Source: Thamnaconus septentrionalis (taxonomy: Eukaryota; Chordata; Actinopteri; Tetraodontiformes; Monacanthidae). Taken from it: a stretch of DNA of 64,000 bases. Under the pieces are notes generated by a model that worked only from the letters and a program-made list of their open reading frames with translations, was not told the DNA's origin and did no database searches. Position numbers and translations under genes: made by a program. Location: assembly GCA_009823395.1 (NCBI GenBank), contig CM020506.1, positions 7,840,001 to 7,904,000 on the forward strand. The letters are read 5' to 3'. Of the stretch, positions 1 to 14,000 are shown in pieces. Numbering within the stretch: the stretch's first letter is position 1; each line of letters starts with the position of its first letter.

Positions 1-518
1 CACAGATTCTCTGACTTTTTTCGTTTGCTTCATACCTCACAAAAAAAAGATCCGCTGGCAGATTTGGGCTGCAGATGGCAAAGATGTTTTGCAGTTGGAT
101 GAATCGGCATCACCGTCTGTGTTTGACACCTCGCATTATGCTGCAAGTGATATGTAAGTAACAACCATGGTGGGGATAAAACGAAACAGTATGTTTGCTC
201 ACTCATGCAGGTGGGAATTTGCCTCCGGCTCCTCTGATGCTTTTAGTAGACCACCATTAAAACATTTGGCAGTCAATAAATAGACTGATAAACACAAAGT
301 GCCTCTGTGTTAACGTGAGCTTGTTTTCACCAACACACAAACATTAAAAACTCTTAAGTCCCCCCACTTAACCCTAAAGTGGATAAACAGTTGACGGTTC
401 AATTGCCGCTACGCCATATAGAACGTCCTCTCACTCATTTCCTGTGTGGTGGAGTGCTGTAACTTGACTAAAGTGGACTGCAGTGGAGATTAATTTCCCT
501 AATTATGACCAAGTAGTA

Positions 519-625
519 GTGCAGTAGTCAGCACTGTCGGCTCACCACAAGAGGGTTGTGGGTTTGATTCCCGGGGCCTGGGGCCTTTTTTTGTGGAGTT
601 TGCATGGTTTTTGATCTTTATTTAT
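519..625 (+). mobile_element. tRNA-like SINE fragment
   Basis: The sequence reads GTCAGCACTGTCGGCTCACC followed by a box B-like GGGTTTGATTCCC near 571-583, then GTGGAGTTTGCATGG. This is the layout of the common teleost repeat that begins with a tRNA-like head (GTTAGCACTGTCGCCTCAC) and continues GGAGTTTGCATGTTC. The copy is decayed and truncated. Confidence 0.6.
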
Positions 626-1989
626 GTTCTCAGTTGTCCTAATGTTGTTAGCGAGCTGCTGTTTCTTTAAACACAGCGTGCTTCAGGTGTTCTCCTTCTT
701 CTTCCGTCTTCAGGGAGTAAACTTGCGACCCCACACCAGGCCTGGCGTAGGTACTACATCCAGTTGTTTCCAGTGTCTCTGTGTAAACAGAAAATTTTTT
801 AAAGCCGGCTTCGGGTAAACTTTTCTTTTCAAGGGCGTTTTCGAAAATGTGCACTTTCAAAAAAATCTGTCCCTGTGTAAACAGCCCCTACATTAAAAAA
901 AAAGAAAAATAGATGGCCATTTACTACTGATTCCCTTTAAGTCCAGTGACATCTCCCAGTGTGAGTTTACTCTTTGGCAGATGGGTGACTCAATACTCGC
1001 TAATGGCTAATGGAAGGCCGGCCTCGGAATTTTTGTGGCTCCATGCCGGTGGCGCCGTGTGGCGAGTTACCAGAGAAATCCAAAGATTTGTACCGTCGCT
1101 CCCAGTGGGATGTGGAAAATGGCACGGCAGCTCCTGCTGTTTGTCCGAAAAACCACCGACCCAGATCTTGGACGCTCAACCCCGAGCTTTTAAACTTCCC
1201 GTTGTGTGTGTGCATGTGTGTTGGTGACAGCCGAAGCACTGTCCTGCACTTTTGGAAAAATTAACTTTTGGCCCTGAAGTTGCATTGCGTAACTTTTCTC
1301 AGTCATCAAGTATTTTCTTTTTTTTGCCTTTGGAAAATTGGTGTTTATATTATGTTGAAGTGTAAATGGTCTGCATGAGGCCTCTTGTTTCCTCCTTCCT
1401 CATTATCTTTCTGTCTTCTTTTATGCAAATAGGAGAAATATATTTTTATTCCGGAACACTGTTTTCAGGTTTCTGCAGTGTCTCTATTTCCACACAATCC
1501 ACGACGTCCCTCTGGGTCGGGGGTGGTGGTGGTGGAATCCCTCAAAGCTACAGTCAGAGCCGCATCCCAAAACACTCAACCCATTAAACACATATATTGT
1601 CAACTGTGTTATGAGCCATTTCGCTCGGTGCCTCATTAGGCTCAACAAACAAGCAAAGTAAAGAATGAGAGAGACGGAGAGAGTGCTCTTAAGAGAGTAC
1701 TTTTGCTCGCTCATTAATAAGAAATAGCAACCATTGCTTAAAATAAGCATTTTGTTGACTGATGAAAGGCTTTGTAATAAAGGTAAGTGTTGAGCTAAGA
1801 CGCCTCATCAATCGACTGCAACCAGGAAAAGACATTGTCCTCGAGTTTTACTGTGATGCACACACAATGTTAACAAATGCAAAACTACTTTGTGGCCATT
1901 GGGGCCTGATTCGTTCACATCAACAGAACATAAACAGGCTTTGTATAAACCTTCATACCCACATCCGTCTACTTCCTATCTGCTTTTTC

Positions 1990-2262
1990 CATGAACTCGG
2001 TGTTGAGGAGCCTGCTGGACGGTGTCAATGTCGGGCTACACAGGGAGACAAACAGCCGTACACGCTCGCCACCGTGGTGTGACTGTGCCAATTAGTCAAG
2101 CAGGCATGACTCCAGGCTGTGGAAGTAAGCCGGAGCACCTGGAGAGAACCCACACACGCACACGGGGGAGAACATGCAAACTCCCGACAGAAAGACTCCC
2201 AACCTGGGAATCGAACCCCTGACCTCCTCACTGTGAGGTACCAGTGAGCAACGCTGCCGCCC
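1990..2262 (-). mobile_element. tRNA-headed teleost retroposon, minus-strand copy
   Basis: Read on the minus strand, it starts near 2262 with CTCACAGTGAGGAGGTCAGG and a good box B, GGTTCGATTCC. It continues GGAGTTTGCATGTTCTCCCC, then GGGTTCTCTCCAGGTGCTCC. This is the same family as 519-625 but longer and better preserved. The far end near 1990 is approximate. Confidence 0.7.
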
Positions 2263-2263
2263 A

Positions 2264-2333
2264 CATATATGCATACATACATACAGCCATACATACATAC
2301 ATAAATACATACATATGTATGCACTGTATGCAT
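2264..2333. repeat. Imperfect (ATAC)n / (CATA)n tract
   Basis: A run of CATACATACATA units is interrupted by GCC and AAATAC and ends in palindromic ATGTATGCAC-like words. It directly abuts the retroposon at 1990-2262, which suggests it grew from the element's edge. Confidence 0.8.
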
Positions 2334-5300
2334 GTAACTTCACCTCAAGACTGAATTGCTCTTTCTTCTGCATTCATGTAGGCAAATACATTATAGATGC
2401 CAAATTAGATATTCAGATGTATGCAGGCGCACCAGGTTTACACCATCTATCCACAGGGATATGCAGCGGACGCGCACGACCGTGCATGGTTCCGTGCAAG
2501 ATCAGATTGCTATCTACCAGTTTTAAAATTGTCCTGTAATGAATACAGATTCCTCCTCAGCCTTCAGAGGAGCCATAGGCACCCAACTCCGGGTGCGCAC
2601 GTGCGCCGAAACACCTGTGCCCCGCTCCAGCGAAAAGAGAATGCGATTACACAGTCCACTTTGTGTGTCGCCACCTGCCTGACAGATGCATCTGTTGAAC
2701 AAATCTTGATGGATTTACAGTCTGAATTCTAAATCAAAAGCGCATTCTCGCTCCCCGGCTCGCCCTCGCTAGCGAGGGGGCGCCCCTGCGTCGCGTCTGC
2801 CGTGCCTCGCACCTCAGCCGGCAATCACTCATTGACAAGGCTGCACTCGGAAGGAGGCATCGCTCCGGATTGTTATCCTCGCCGTGTGCGGAGCGGCGGT
2901 GATGAATGGGAACGAAATGCCCCCCGTGTTTATGAACATCTCATATCGGCGGTGCCGGAATGCCTCGTCCTTCCGTGCCATTGTGATCCCCCCCAACTTT
3001 TCTTTGAGAAAAAAAAGAAAATTGTGCCGCAGGGCCACTTTTTCCATGTCTCTGGGTATTTGCACTCTCCATCTCACCGTCCTGAGTTTTTGGAGTTAAA
3101 TTTTTTTCTTTCACTTCCCACCTCAGTCTCATTACCTCTCTGTCTCTCAATCTTTTTTTAATTTTTTATTTTTTACATCTTTGTACTCGGCGATGCCTCG
3201 CTGCCAGAATGACAATTATCAGCAGTGGGAAGCGTTTTTAATTTATTTCACTGGGTGATGAATATTCAGCGTAAACAGCAGTTTTCATGCATAGCTGTCA
3301 AGTCTCACGTGTGCTTATTAAAGGGATTGGTTCATTTGATATGTGGGCTCACTGAATAATAGCAAGCCTCCTTGACATTAACTCACTGATGAGGCAGGTG
3401 GGTGTGTGTGTGTGGATGTATGTGTGTGTGTGTTTGCAGGCGCTGTTATGTCAGAGCGATTTGTGTGAGAGGACACGCTCGTCTTATAAGAATTCACTCC
3501 ATCAATTTCAGCGGGCGGCCTGCTTCAGACTGTCAAGAACGTCGTTTGCTGAGGGGAAACATCTGTTGCCAGCCTTAAAAAAAAGTAAACATTTTCTTGC
3601 TATACGTGTGTTTGTTTTTTTTTTTTTTTTAGGTAGCAGAGGCCTCTGGTTTAGCTACCAGGGGATATTCGAAATCTCTTAAAGGGGAAGTAAATGAGAC
3701 TTGCACTGTGCGTCACATGATGTGTAAATAAAAATAGCTCGAGGCCAAACAGCACTGTTGTTTCGCTGATCCTAAAGTGATGTTTCTCTGTCTGCTCATC
3801 CAGTCGCTTGCTCGCTGCGGTGGCTCAGACCCCCTCTGTGCCCATGGCTTGTCATCTGTGCATATATTCACGCAAGGCTAGCAGCACTTTCTAGTTTAAT
3901 TTAAGATCATTAAGTGAATACAACTGGGAGGTGAAATAAAGCCCATTCATGTGGGTATGGAGATGAATGCTTTGCTCTTGTTTTTTTTGCACCATATCTG
4001 AGTCTTGCCGGTTCCTTGTGTCCACTGTTGTTTGATCAGATTTTTGTGTTGTAACTTTTATCAGCAACTACACACAAATCAAATGATTTTGTCTAGTTTG
4101 AATGCTAATTGTCTTGAAAAATGGATGACACAAAAGCAGGTCAAGACAAAAACCAAACATCCCAGGAAAGCTGTGTTTAGACCTGAGAAAGGTCTTCTTT
4201 TTGCACGCTCAAGTGTAAATGAACAAGAGTGTTTGTACCAGGCCGGTAGTTGGTGGTGACATTGACAACTTGACACCGGTGAGTTCTTCAAAAATGTGTC
4301 TTGTCATCTCACAATGTCACCCTTTCATGTAGTTTGCAAAAACGTCAATAACAAAGTATAGCACTAAGGCCAGGACCAAAAGGCAACACACATCCATCAG
4401 ACAAAACTGCATGACATTAGATCATGGCTGTGTGTAAACCAAGCACGAACCCTACAGCCCTCTTGTAGCCCAAATGCTTTTTTTCCTCTTTAAATAATTT
4501 TACAACGGCTGGAGACTGAGGAATGTTTGGTACCTCAGTCTATTGAGTTGGGGGACTGCAGGACTTTGGTAATTGGAAACCTTCACACCAATCAAGATCA
4601 ACAGGTGGGTGGTTGCGACAAACGAAGCAGCAGCGGCACACTGACTGAGCCCGGCAGTGTTGTTGGCCACTGGCTGCTGCTCACTCTAAAACCCCCTCTT
4701 CATCGGTGCTATTAGATAATAGCATTGATCATAGCATGGCTGTGAATTCGACAACATTGTTGACTTCACAGCCTCACGCCGTGCTGCAATACAACTGTTC
4801 ACACCCAATGTGTCTTTAAATTGCAATACCCCCCTCCAACAGTTCCGCTTCCTCTGGCAGCGTGCAGAGAAGCGTTTACACCACCGACGAGGCCCTGGCA
4901 CTGGTGTATGACATCATCCAGAAAACACCATATGCTCCGTCACTAACCCAACACACTGCCTCGACTGTGCCATCTGTTGTAGGAATGCTGTTTTCCCAAC
5001 ATAAGCATTACAAGCCACTCTGAGGACCTGCATGATGCCTGCATCTTAGACAAGTTCCAACCTCACAGGTTGGACTGGGACACGCTGGGCTGCCTTTCCC
5101 CTGTTGACGCAGTTACTTCCTGTCCCTTGGCGGATGATTCGGGACTTGTGCATGAAAGCTGCTTATTAAGTGGGAAAGGGTCAGACATCCCGTGTCGGAA
5201 GTTCCCATCGCAAGTCTTTCCTTGTCCAATCAGAGTTCGTTGTGGCCCACTGCTGCTCGGGAAAGACCTCCCTCAGGGACCAGCCTGTCCCAGGGAAGGT

Positions 5301-7317
5301 TCCCATGAGGCAAAACTCATTTATCAAGCGGCCACCCCGCCCCCCTTCGTGCTTTGTAATAACCCTCTGACTGTAAAGTTGGAACAGCGCCACCTCACCC
5401 TACTATGAATATAATGGCTGAAAGATATAAAAGTGAAATTTGGTCAAAAACAGTCTTGATAGGAATGTGTTCAAATCTGAATCTAGTTTTTAAAACAAAA
5501 GGAAAAACACTTTACTCTTTGATTAAAATTCCCAAACAATTCTGAACTTGAACATCAGCAAACACACACTTACAGACGTGTGTACTTAAAGACAGAACAC
5601 ATCACACTGCACACACAAACACAACACTATTTGTTCTATTCATTTCAACTGCGTTTTCCCCTAGTATGAAATGTGCCTTGGGATTTTGCACCCTTTGGTC
5701 TAACCGTCCCTCTGCCGGACGGCTTGACAAATCAAACCGATATCTTCTGGCCGCGTCGTGGGCGTCGAGAAGTGATGTGTTACTGCGGCACATTAGCGTC
5801 ACTCATGCTTCAGTTCTTCTTTTTATGTCACGGTGTCCCCGGCAATTGCACAATGATAAAGTCATTACGTGAATAATACTGGCCCCTAAATTGCATGTTT
5901 TATTAAGGCCATTACATGCTCCATTGCCTTGTGAATTCGTCTGAAGCAATGCAGTGATTTTTATTTTCCTTACACTTGATCTCCCGTTGCCTTTTCCTCT
6001 TCCTCGTTTTTCCTCTTCCTCTTTGTCGTGATTATTTGTGCCGTGATTGGATGCGTACGCAAACCGTTTATTTAAATGTCATTGCAACCGTTCTACCCTA
6101 AGCATTTGACTGAGAATTTGTAGATTCTCTGGCTTTAACCAGAGCCTGTCTTAGTTTTTTTCACCTCCATGCATGTGTTTGAAATCCAACGGAATGTCTC
6201 TGTCTTAACCTTAAAAGTAAATCCAGACACTTCAACCGGTAATCACGTGGTGTCCATAAAGGAACAGTTCTTGGCTTGGTGGAAATATTATCATCAAGAC
6301 AGCAATGATAGACATGGCACTGAGTCAGGAGGATGCAGCATTTTTCTAGATCTTTAAAATGCAAGTTGCTAAACTTTGTTTGAATAGCCCGCCCCTTGGT
6401 CAATGATTGACGGATCAGCGAGGGAAAAAAAAATCAGTCTTTTCTTTTCCTTTTTCAGAGCTGTTCTTGACATTATGGTCTCGTGGGACCTGCTTCACCG
6501 CTGCCTAGTGGGACAGACGCTTATACATTAACTGTCAAACATGGTGGAAACATGTAACATGGCGAGACCTCTCCTCGATGCCCATCCCCTCCCTCCTCAT
6601 TCGCCATCCCCACTAGAGTCGCCTCGCCTCGTGCGCACTCCAGCACTTCAAGAGCCTTTTAAGACCACTTTCATCTTCCCCTTCAAAAAAAAAAATAAAG
6701 CCGGGTCTCCGGTGAAAAGCGCTGACAATAGCAGTTAGCGCCGTAGTTGGCTCAGCCAATGGCCCCTTCCTTTCGCCTCGGTCTCTGTCTGAAGTAGCGA
6801 GGGATGAGACGACCCTCTCACAGCTTTGTCGGGATCCACTGTTGGTGCACCAGCTGGAGCCCCACGTCTTCTTTCTCTGTGGCCCCTGTCCACTCAGACA
6901 CCGAGGCAGCTGCTCATCTGCTCAGGCAAAATTGATTTCTGCAACGGGGCGCTTGAACTTCAAAAGGATATGCAAATGGCCGAGTTTGTGACCGGGAATC
7001 TTGATGCTTCCCGAAGGACCCGACGTGATATCAAGCTGTCTGAAACAAAAGAAGCGAACTTTGCTTTTAACCCTTAAATGCTTTTACACAATAGACGTTG
7101 TCAGAGCAAATGAGATGACCAAGTTGTAAGAGGAGACAGTTTGGAGTTCTTTTGGGGGAATCTAGTGTATTTCAAATTAGAAACACACACATGTTGAGTC
7201 CTTAAGACAACAACGACCACCATCTCAAACGACTGTGTATTGTTCCCTGTGCATCTTCATTTATTTGTGGCAACGTACTCTGCAGAGATCTAATGACCAT
7301 AGGCCTAAAATAGCATG

Positions 7318-7390
7318 TTTGTACTCCAGAGATTTCCAAACCTGCAACCTTGTTGCCGAGAGGCGACGGTGCCAAACACCGTGCCAGCAA
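7318..7390 (-). mobile_element. Short decayed SINE-head fragment
   Basis: On the minus strand it reads GCACGGTGTTTGGCACCGTC, then GCCTCTCGGCAACAAGGTTG. This resembles the tRNA-like head seen at 519-625 and 1990-2262, with several substitutions and no recognisable body. Confidence 0.45.
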
Positions 7391-8114
7391 CATGGATGTT
7401 TTTAAGATGGAGTTGAGAGTAACTTCATGCACTTTTTGCATTACACGGTAGTTACTTATAGTTGATACAGACCCTCCACCACTGAAGCTTGATTCTTGTG
7501 TAAACATTGCTGTGGTGTTGCCACTGGTTACTCAAAGTATGTGCTGCATTCTCCCATGCATTACTTTGACTATTTCAAAGAGAAATTTTAAAGACAAAAC
7601 AAAACTACTTGCTGCCCACTCTGGTGACCCTTTTCTTTTCCTTGCTCTTCTCGTCCTCGATTCATCTCCCTTAATTTTTCCCATTCAACAGTATTTCAGT
7701 CTGTTGTTGCCCTGTTGCAACACCACTCCACCGATGTATTGCTTCCTCTGTCTTTGTCACTTGTGATCAACGTCGCTGGTTGCACTGCGCCCTCAAACTC
7801 CGGTATCAAAAATAAATAAATAAAGAAAATAAAGAAAATGGACAAAACAAACGGGTCGTGCGGCAGCAGGACCTTCAATGTCCTCGTTTGCCACTTTGAT
7901 CACATTTCAGAGGAAATAAAAAAAAACACCCATGGGGAGTTGGCCAGGGGAAGCTGCAGGTATTTTTACCCACACCACCTTCACTGCCTGCGGGGGCCTC
8001 TGATGATGGACAGAAGAGCTGTCAGGCGGGCCGCCCTCTCGCAGAGAAAGACAGATGTTAGTCTTCAGTTTTCTGTGGCCGTCAAGACGTCGGCCCCCAG
8101 AAGAGTTGTAAGTT

Positions 8115-8140
8115 AAAAAAAAAAAAAAAAAAAAAAAAAA
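8115..8140. repeat. A26 homopolymer tract
   Basis: An uninterrupted run of A. No retroposon with a matching target duplication could be recognised next to it. Confidence 0.85.
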
Positions 8141-10946
8141 CTAGGGCAGCAGCGTGGCCTCCTTGCAGCCGCATTAGCTCCCGACTGCAGGTTTTGCACT
8201 CTCCTCTTCTTCAGGCAAGCATTGCTCTCACTCTCACTCATGCCTGGCCAGACAAAAAACAAAAAACAAAAACCTATGCATCACAAATTGTCTTAACAGC
8301 TGTAAATAGGCTTTGCAGAGCAAAGGCATCCTGTCCCTCAAAAGGCTGATTTCCGTAAGCAGCTTAGCGTCGCCACCTCCTCATTACGCACCCCTAACCT
8401 GTTGGCGTTGTGGAAATTATTCCTCGCACATCCATCCTTCTCCTCAATGAGGATCAAACTAATGTGCCGGTGCAAGTAAACACGTCGGGCGTGTTGGTGT
8501 GGTGCGATGCAACAACATGATTGTGCGTTTTTTTTTATGTTGCCTCCGTCGTCGTCTCTGCTCCACTGTTGTTTTTTTGGATCTCTGGCCATTAGGTGCG
8601 CTTCATTAATCACGGAGTGGAAATTGCCTCGCAAGCACTTTGCTGTCCGGCCAGTGCATTTAAACTAGCTGATGTTGGTCATTTCTTTTAGAGAAGTTTT
8701 AGTCATTAAAGTTTAAAAAAAAACACACACACACACACCTTTTTAATAATGATATAGAAGCACCTTTGTTTTGCACACAATCACTAATTTAAAGCACTGA
8801 AAACACACTGCCTTTTAGTTGTGGTCCCAGTAAACGGACTCAAGACGTTTATGAAAAAAAAAGGGCGTTTTGTTTTTGCCAAGAAATTACGTTGTTTTTT
8901 CTGCCATGCATGAAACCAAACTGCGTTATCACAGGCATCTGCACTGTGCCGCTCTGTATCACGATGAAAAAGTGAGCCGGTGGTTTGCGGTGACCTCTCC
9001 GTCATTGGAGGCGACCGGGGCCATTTCAGGATGTCATTAAGAGTGCTGTCTGTCTGAAATCCAGGTGGACCTGGACTCTAATGAGGACTCGGCTGTCATG
9101 CAAGCCGTGACTGGAGGAGGTGTCACATAAAGGTGTCACCGTCAGCCCTGGACAGTGATATTCTCCTCCACTGTGCGGCGTTGAGACGGCATCATTAGAG
9201 GCAGCGGCGGACACGCGGACGCTGCTTAAGCAGACAGGACAGTGGGATCGTAACGATATATGTAGTTGCTGTGAACGCGGAGGTCAAAATGTTCCTTGTC
9301 TTTGATTTGAAGCTTCCAAATTTTTGGCCCTCGTTACGCCAGTTTTAACATTTCATTTGACATTTATGCCAGTGGCGAGGAAAAAAAATGTTTTATTTCA
9401 ATTTTTTTCAGGGGGAGGGTCTTATCTAAGCAGGTATTTGGTTTTAAGATGTCTAAGGTCGTCACATACTGAGGTTGCTGCATTTCTTTTTTTTTTTTTT
9501 TCATATTTTCATATCTCTCCTTTGCGGTTCACCTGCCATTACTGCATGAATATAGAACAATTTTCCGTCTGACCTTTTCCTCCGCCTGACGGAATCGGAG
9601 ATGGTGAAAGTTTATGGAAAGCCGAAACTTGTCCAAGAATAATAGCAGCGTTGGCACTGCGCTTGGCTCGGCTCCGTCACGCAAGAAGTCGCCGCATCGC
9701 ACGCGACCTCTTCCACTGACCGCTTCCGCCGTGCCGAAGTGTAATTGAAACATAATGTGTCAGACAGGCTATCACAGCGGACATTACGCTGCGTTAAAGG
9801 GCGCCCTCCATTGACCTTTTCGGCAGCGCATGCAGGCGGGTGACAGATCAGGCCTGAACAGATCAGGCAGCTATTTTCTTTTTTTTGGGTGTCGGATACG
9901 TGTTTCACTCTCACATTGAAGCTTCCTCTGTTTTCAATTCGCAATGTTTGGAAATGGAAAAACCCACCAACGCTCCCTTTTCCTTTTACGCCAGTTGCAT
10001 GCAAATGTTGATGATCAGATTTTTTTTGTGCTTTCAACCAACTTTAGAAGCACATTTAAACAAATCCTGCAATTAAAGAAAAAACAAAACCATGTCATGC
10101 TCCTTGTACACGGTGCATCCGTCCATTGGGCTGCAGGCGACCCTCAGGTGCGTCACACCCAGGAGGTGTTGCTTCACGTTGGGCACAGATGCTGTAGGTT
10201 CAGAAGTCTCTCATCTCTTTTTCCCATCCGTTGGCATGCATCCATAGGAACGCTGGGGCTCTCAGCGGTTTGATTGTAGCCCCTCGCCTGTGTCTTTGTT
10301 TTCTCCTCCCTCCCCCGAGGTTGATTAGTCGCCTCCGTTTAGCCTCCACAACACTTGCGTCGCGGCGGCGGCGGCGCTGAGATCCAGCTTGATCCACCTC
10401 CTCCCTCGATGCAGACCGTAGCCGAGCCTCTTCTCTCTCTGGACTGAGGAACAGCCTGCATCTGTCCCTCACCAGCCAACGTCCCCCCTCGCGGCTCAGC
10501 CTCGGAGGCTCAATTAAATATCAGCCCGCTGTATGGCACAGCGGTGGGAGGGGGCGAATCAAGAAAGTGCAGTTTTAAAAGTGCACCCGAGGTTGAGTGC
10601 GGCGACGTCCTCCTGCCAGCTGCCGTCACTGGCAAGCGGACTGGGAGTTGATTTGCACTCATTACTGGGAAACGAGTGAGGCCCCAGGATGATGACCACA
10701 TTACTGTGATAGCATGCGATGCATGCGCGCGTGTGCGGAGGAGATGTTGTGCGATGTTCATCTCTCTTCGCCCGTGTCCTCGAGATATAGAAAATAAAGT
10801 GGGATGAAAATCTCTCGCTCTCTCTCTCTGCCTGTTCTGAATGGGCCACATATGATCCAAATGGAAGCAGAGAAGTGATTATGCAATGTGCCTCCCCCAC
10901 AAAAAGCCTTTTTTTTGGTTTGAGTAATAACCCCCCCGCCACACCT

Positions 10947-10970
10947 TTTTTTTTTTTTTTTTTTTTTTTT
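10947..10970. repeat. T homopolymer tract
   Basis: An uninterrupted run of T following ACCCCCCCGCCACACC. It may be a poly(A) tail on the minus strand, but no element body was recognised. Confidence 0.8.
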
Positions 10971-13961
10971 ACTATGGTCGTTTCTGGTTACTCTTAAGCG
11001 CACGTGTACACTGGATGTGCCGTATGGGCAGGGCTGCATTAGTCTGACCTTTTGGGCGTGTAAATTTAATATTTCTCTCGTCTGCTGCAGGAACGTCCAG
11101 CCTTCGGTCGCACTCGCTGCTGCTTTTTACTCATTAGGTTCATTAATGCACCGTTCTCTCCCAAGATTCTGTGTTCGGCATAAAACGCGCCTTGCGACTG
11201 ATTTTTTTCTCTCTTTCCCTCTGCTCCTTCTCCCTTTTCCATCCACTCCCCCCGCTCTCCCTTTTGCTCTCGTTAGGGACCAACCTTTTTCCGCCAGTGT
11301 TGTAGAGGGCGTCTCGTGTCTGTCACACTGGCCAGCTTAATGGCAGCTCTGCTCTTTACCATGCAACGTGTTCGCTCTGATCTTTGAGGACATCATTATC
11401 CCTGCCGTGTATTTCTGCAGAGAGTAGTCTTTCTGTGCTAATAGTAAAAAAAAAAAAAAAAGAAAAGAAAAGGATGTGATTCATTTTTCCCCTTCTGATT
11501 CATTCTTTTTCTTGCATCTAAAGCTGAGGATAGCATCTATGTTTTTTTTGATCTCGCAGTCCTGAGGATGTAATGGGAAGGATGTTGGCGCACATTAAAT
11601 CATGTTTGCTTCGTAGACCCCTCCTCTCTCTCCCAACCCGAATCTCTCCCTACTCCTGTTTATATAGGCCGATGCTGCTGCAATGTCTTGTTTGCCTCCT
11701 AACAAGCAGCTTTGCTATCAATTACTAAAATACAGCCAAGGAGGAACACCTGCCTCCTTCTCACCCCATTACCTTGCTGGGAACATTACACACCTTTTAA
11801 TATATTTAGTGTATGTCTGCTTTGACTATTTTTTTCTTTTCCAAGGCGCTTATTAATGTGCCAATACTCTTCTCAACACGTCAAACAATGCAAGCCTCCC
11901 CTTAGGAAAAAAAGGAAAGAATCAGACTTCTTCTATTGTTCTCCAGCTTGTTCCTTTTTTTCCTCCTCCTTTAAAGCAAGAAAGTCATTTCCTCTGCGCC
12001 GTCCCCCTCCGCTGCACATGCCCGCAGGACACACTATTTCATCTTGCTTTGAACTCTTTTAAATTTGGCACAGAAGCAGTTTTTTATTAACATATTTATT
12101 CATTTATGACTCCTCTCAAAATCCTTTGCATATGAGCACAGCCTTTAGTCTCTCTTACTCAGCCCCTGTCACTCTCTGCAGCGCCGGTGTCGCTAATGCG
12201 CCGTTTGTTTTGCCGCTTTTTTTTTTTTTTTTATGTGAAGCACACCAGACGTTTGGCAAGTGCTTGGCACTGGGGCTGGATCGCTCGACTCCTGAAATCT
12301 CGCTCATTCACGTTGCCAACTTCTAACAGGGCAGGCGCTTCCAGCCGGTCTTCATTTCTTAGGAATGCCGCAACCAATCGGCTTCTTTTAATGGGTAAAG
12401 ATGAGAGCAGGAAGCGACTGCGCTTTGAAAAACAACAAAAGAAGAAGCAGCAAGTAGGAAGAAGCTACTATGAGTTGTAAGCAGCGGCTGCTGCTGTAGA
12501 GATTACTGTGGATGCTTTTATAGCAGCAGGTTTATCACAGTTGGATGGAATTTTCACATTAAAAGGAAGGAGAGGAAGAAAAAACAGGACCTAACACCTT
12601 TCTACTTCAGTGCTGATTGGCTCTGGCAGTAGTTCAGCGACACACCAAATAGCAACTACTTAAGTCAACGATGCGCTGCTAATGTTGCTGCTCACACCGT
12701 CGGGGAGCCTCCAGCTCTTCCATCCTGCTTAAGGTGACAAATCTGATTGGCCCACCTGAACGTGATAGACTCGAGTTTCGCCCTTGTCGGCTCTTTTCCA
12801 AAAAAGTTTTCTACGGTCTATTTTACTAAATGAACACGCAGGATTGGTCCAGAAGAAGAGCTCTGCCTGCCGTGCCAGGTGCCTGACTGGCACCTCTCTG
12901 CACATTCATCACCCCGCTGATAAAGTTTTTGCCGGGAATGGACTCGCTCCTGAGTTGCCAAGGTCAAAATGTGCTGATGGATCTTTCCCGTTCTCGGAAC
13001 ATCCGCTTTCCACCCTGATGGCATCCACCTGTCAATCGCCTTACTCCCTCCATCCAGATAATAATAACCCAGCCCGCAACCGTCTTTTAAGTGTCCTCGC
13101 TCCATTTGAATATAGGGAGATTGTGTGTGCGGGATTGCAGGGCAGACAGCTCGGCGGCCTCCTGATGTGCCAGTTCCCGCAAGGTGACAGTGACAGCGAA
13201 GGGGAGGCAGGATGGACCGTGTATAATTGGAGCGGGGTCATTTTCCCCACCAGTTGTGCACTCGCTGCCAGCAGCGATACACACTAGGGAAGCCCCTTCA
13301 TGCTGCTGAGTGAACCGTGACAGTCGCAGTGGTTTTTCCTGGTTTGAAATATATTGGGGCCAAGCATATTTAACTGCTATGCATCACTATTTTAGTGTCA
13401 GTCACTCAACTTATTTGTAAAACGCTAAATTGCATGCTATGCGCTTTGCACAATCAAAGAAAAGGAAAAAAAAAAATACGGATAAAGAGAAAGTAGAAAT
13501 AGGATTGAATAGGGAAGTAGAACTAGCAAGTATTGTAAAACAGCAACAGTTTTTGCTGTAATTTATTGAGGCATTTGTGATGAAGTGCAGTTTTCTGAGC
13601 CTAAACGTAAAAAAATGATTGCCGCAGGTTTATTGATCTGGACATCTGATCATCTTTGCTAAATCTTGACAAACTTTGACTTTGATTTTAGTCTTATAAA
13701 TGTACAGAAAACTATGCTGTATGTCCGATTTGATAAAAATACAAAAGTAATGTCAGCTCAAATCGACAACGTTCTGTTATCATAAAACGTCATCAGCAGC
13801 GCCGTCGAAGCAAGACTGGTTTAGAAACTAAAGGCAAAGAAATTAATGCTGAAAATGAATTGTTCATTTGTGAAGAAACATCTGCTGTATGCCAATAGTC
13901 CCTTTTTTCTTCACCCAACATTTTATGGAAACAAATGAGTTGCTATAGGATTCGTTCCTGC

Positions 13962-13964
<3 letters not shown>

Positions 13965-13999
<35 letters not shown>
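13965..13999. repeat. (AC)n microsatellite
   Basis: A perfect dinucleotide run of about 35 bp, roughly 160 bp upstream of suclg2 exon 3. Confidence 0.95.

Positions 14000-14000
<1 letters not shown>

Noticed and set aside
571..583. Functional tRNA genes at the box B-like sites (also near 2212 and 18890)
   Set aside because: Box B words are present, but no complete cloverleaf or anticodon arm can be drawn. The flanks continue into known repeat bodies, so these are SINE heads.
9061..9129. CTGAAATCCAG acceptor-like site with a short frame (VDLDSNEDSAVMQAV) and TAA
   Set aside because: Short frame without a recognisable family or transcript context; more likely non-coding sequence.
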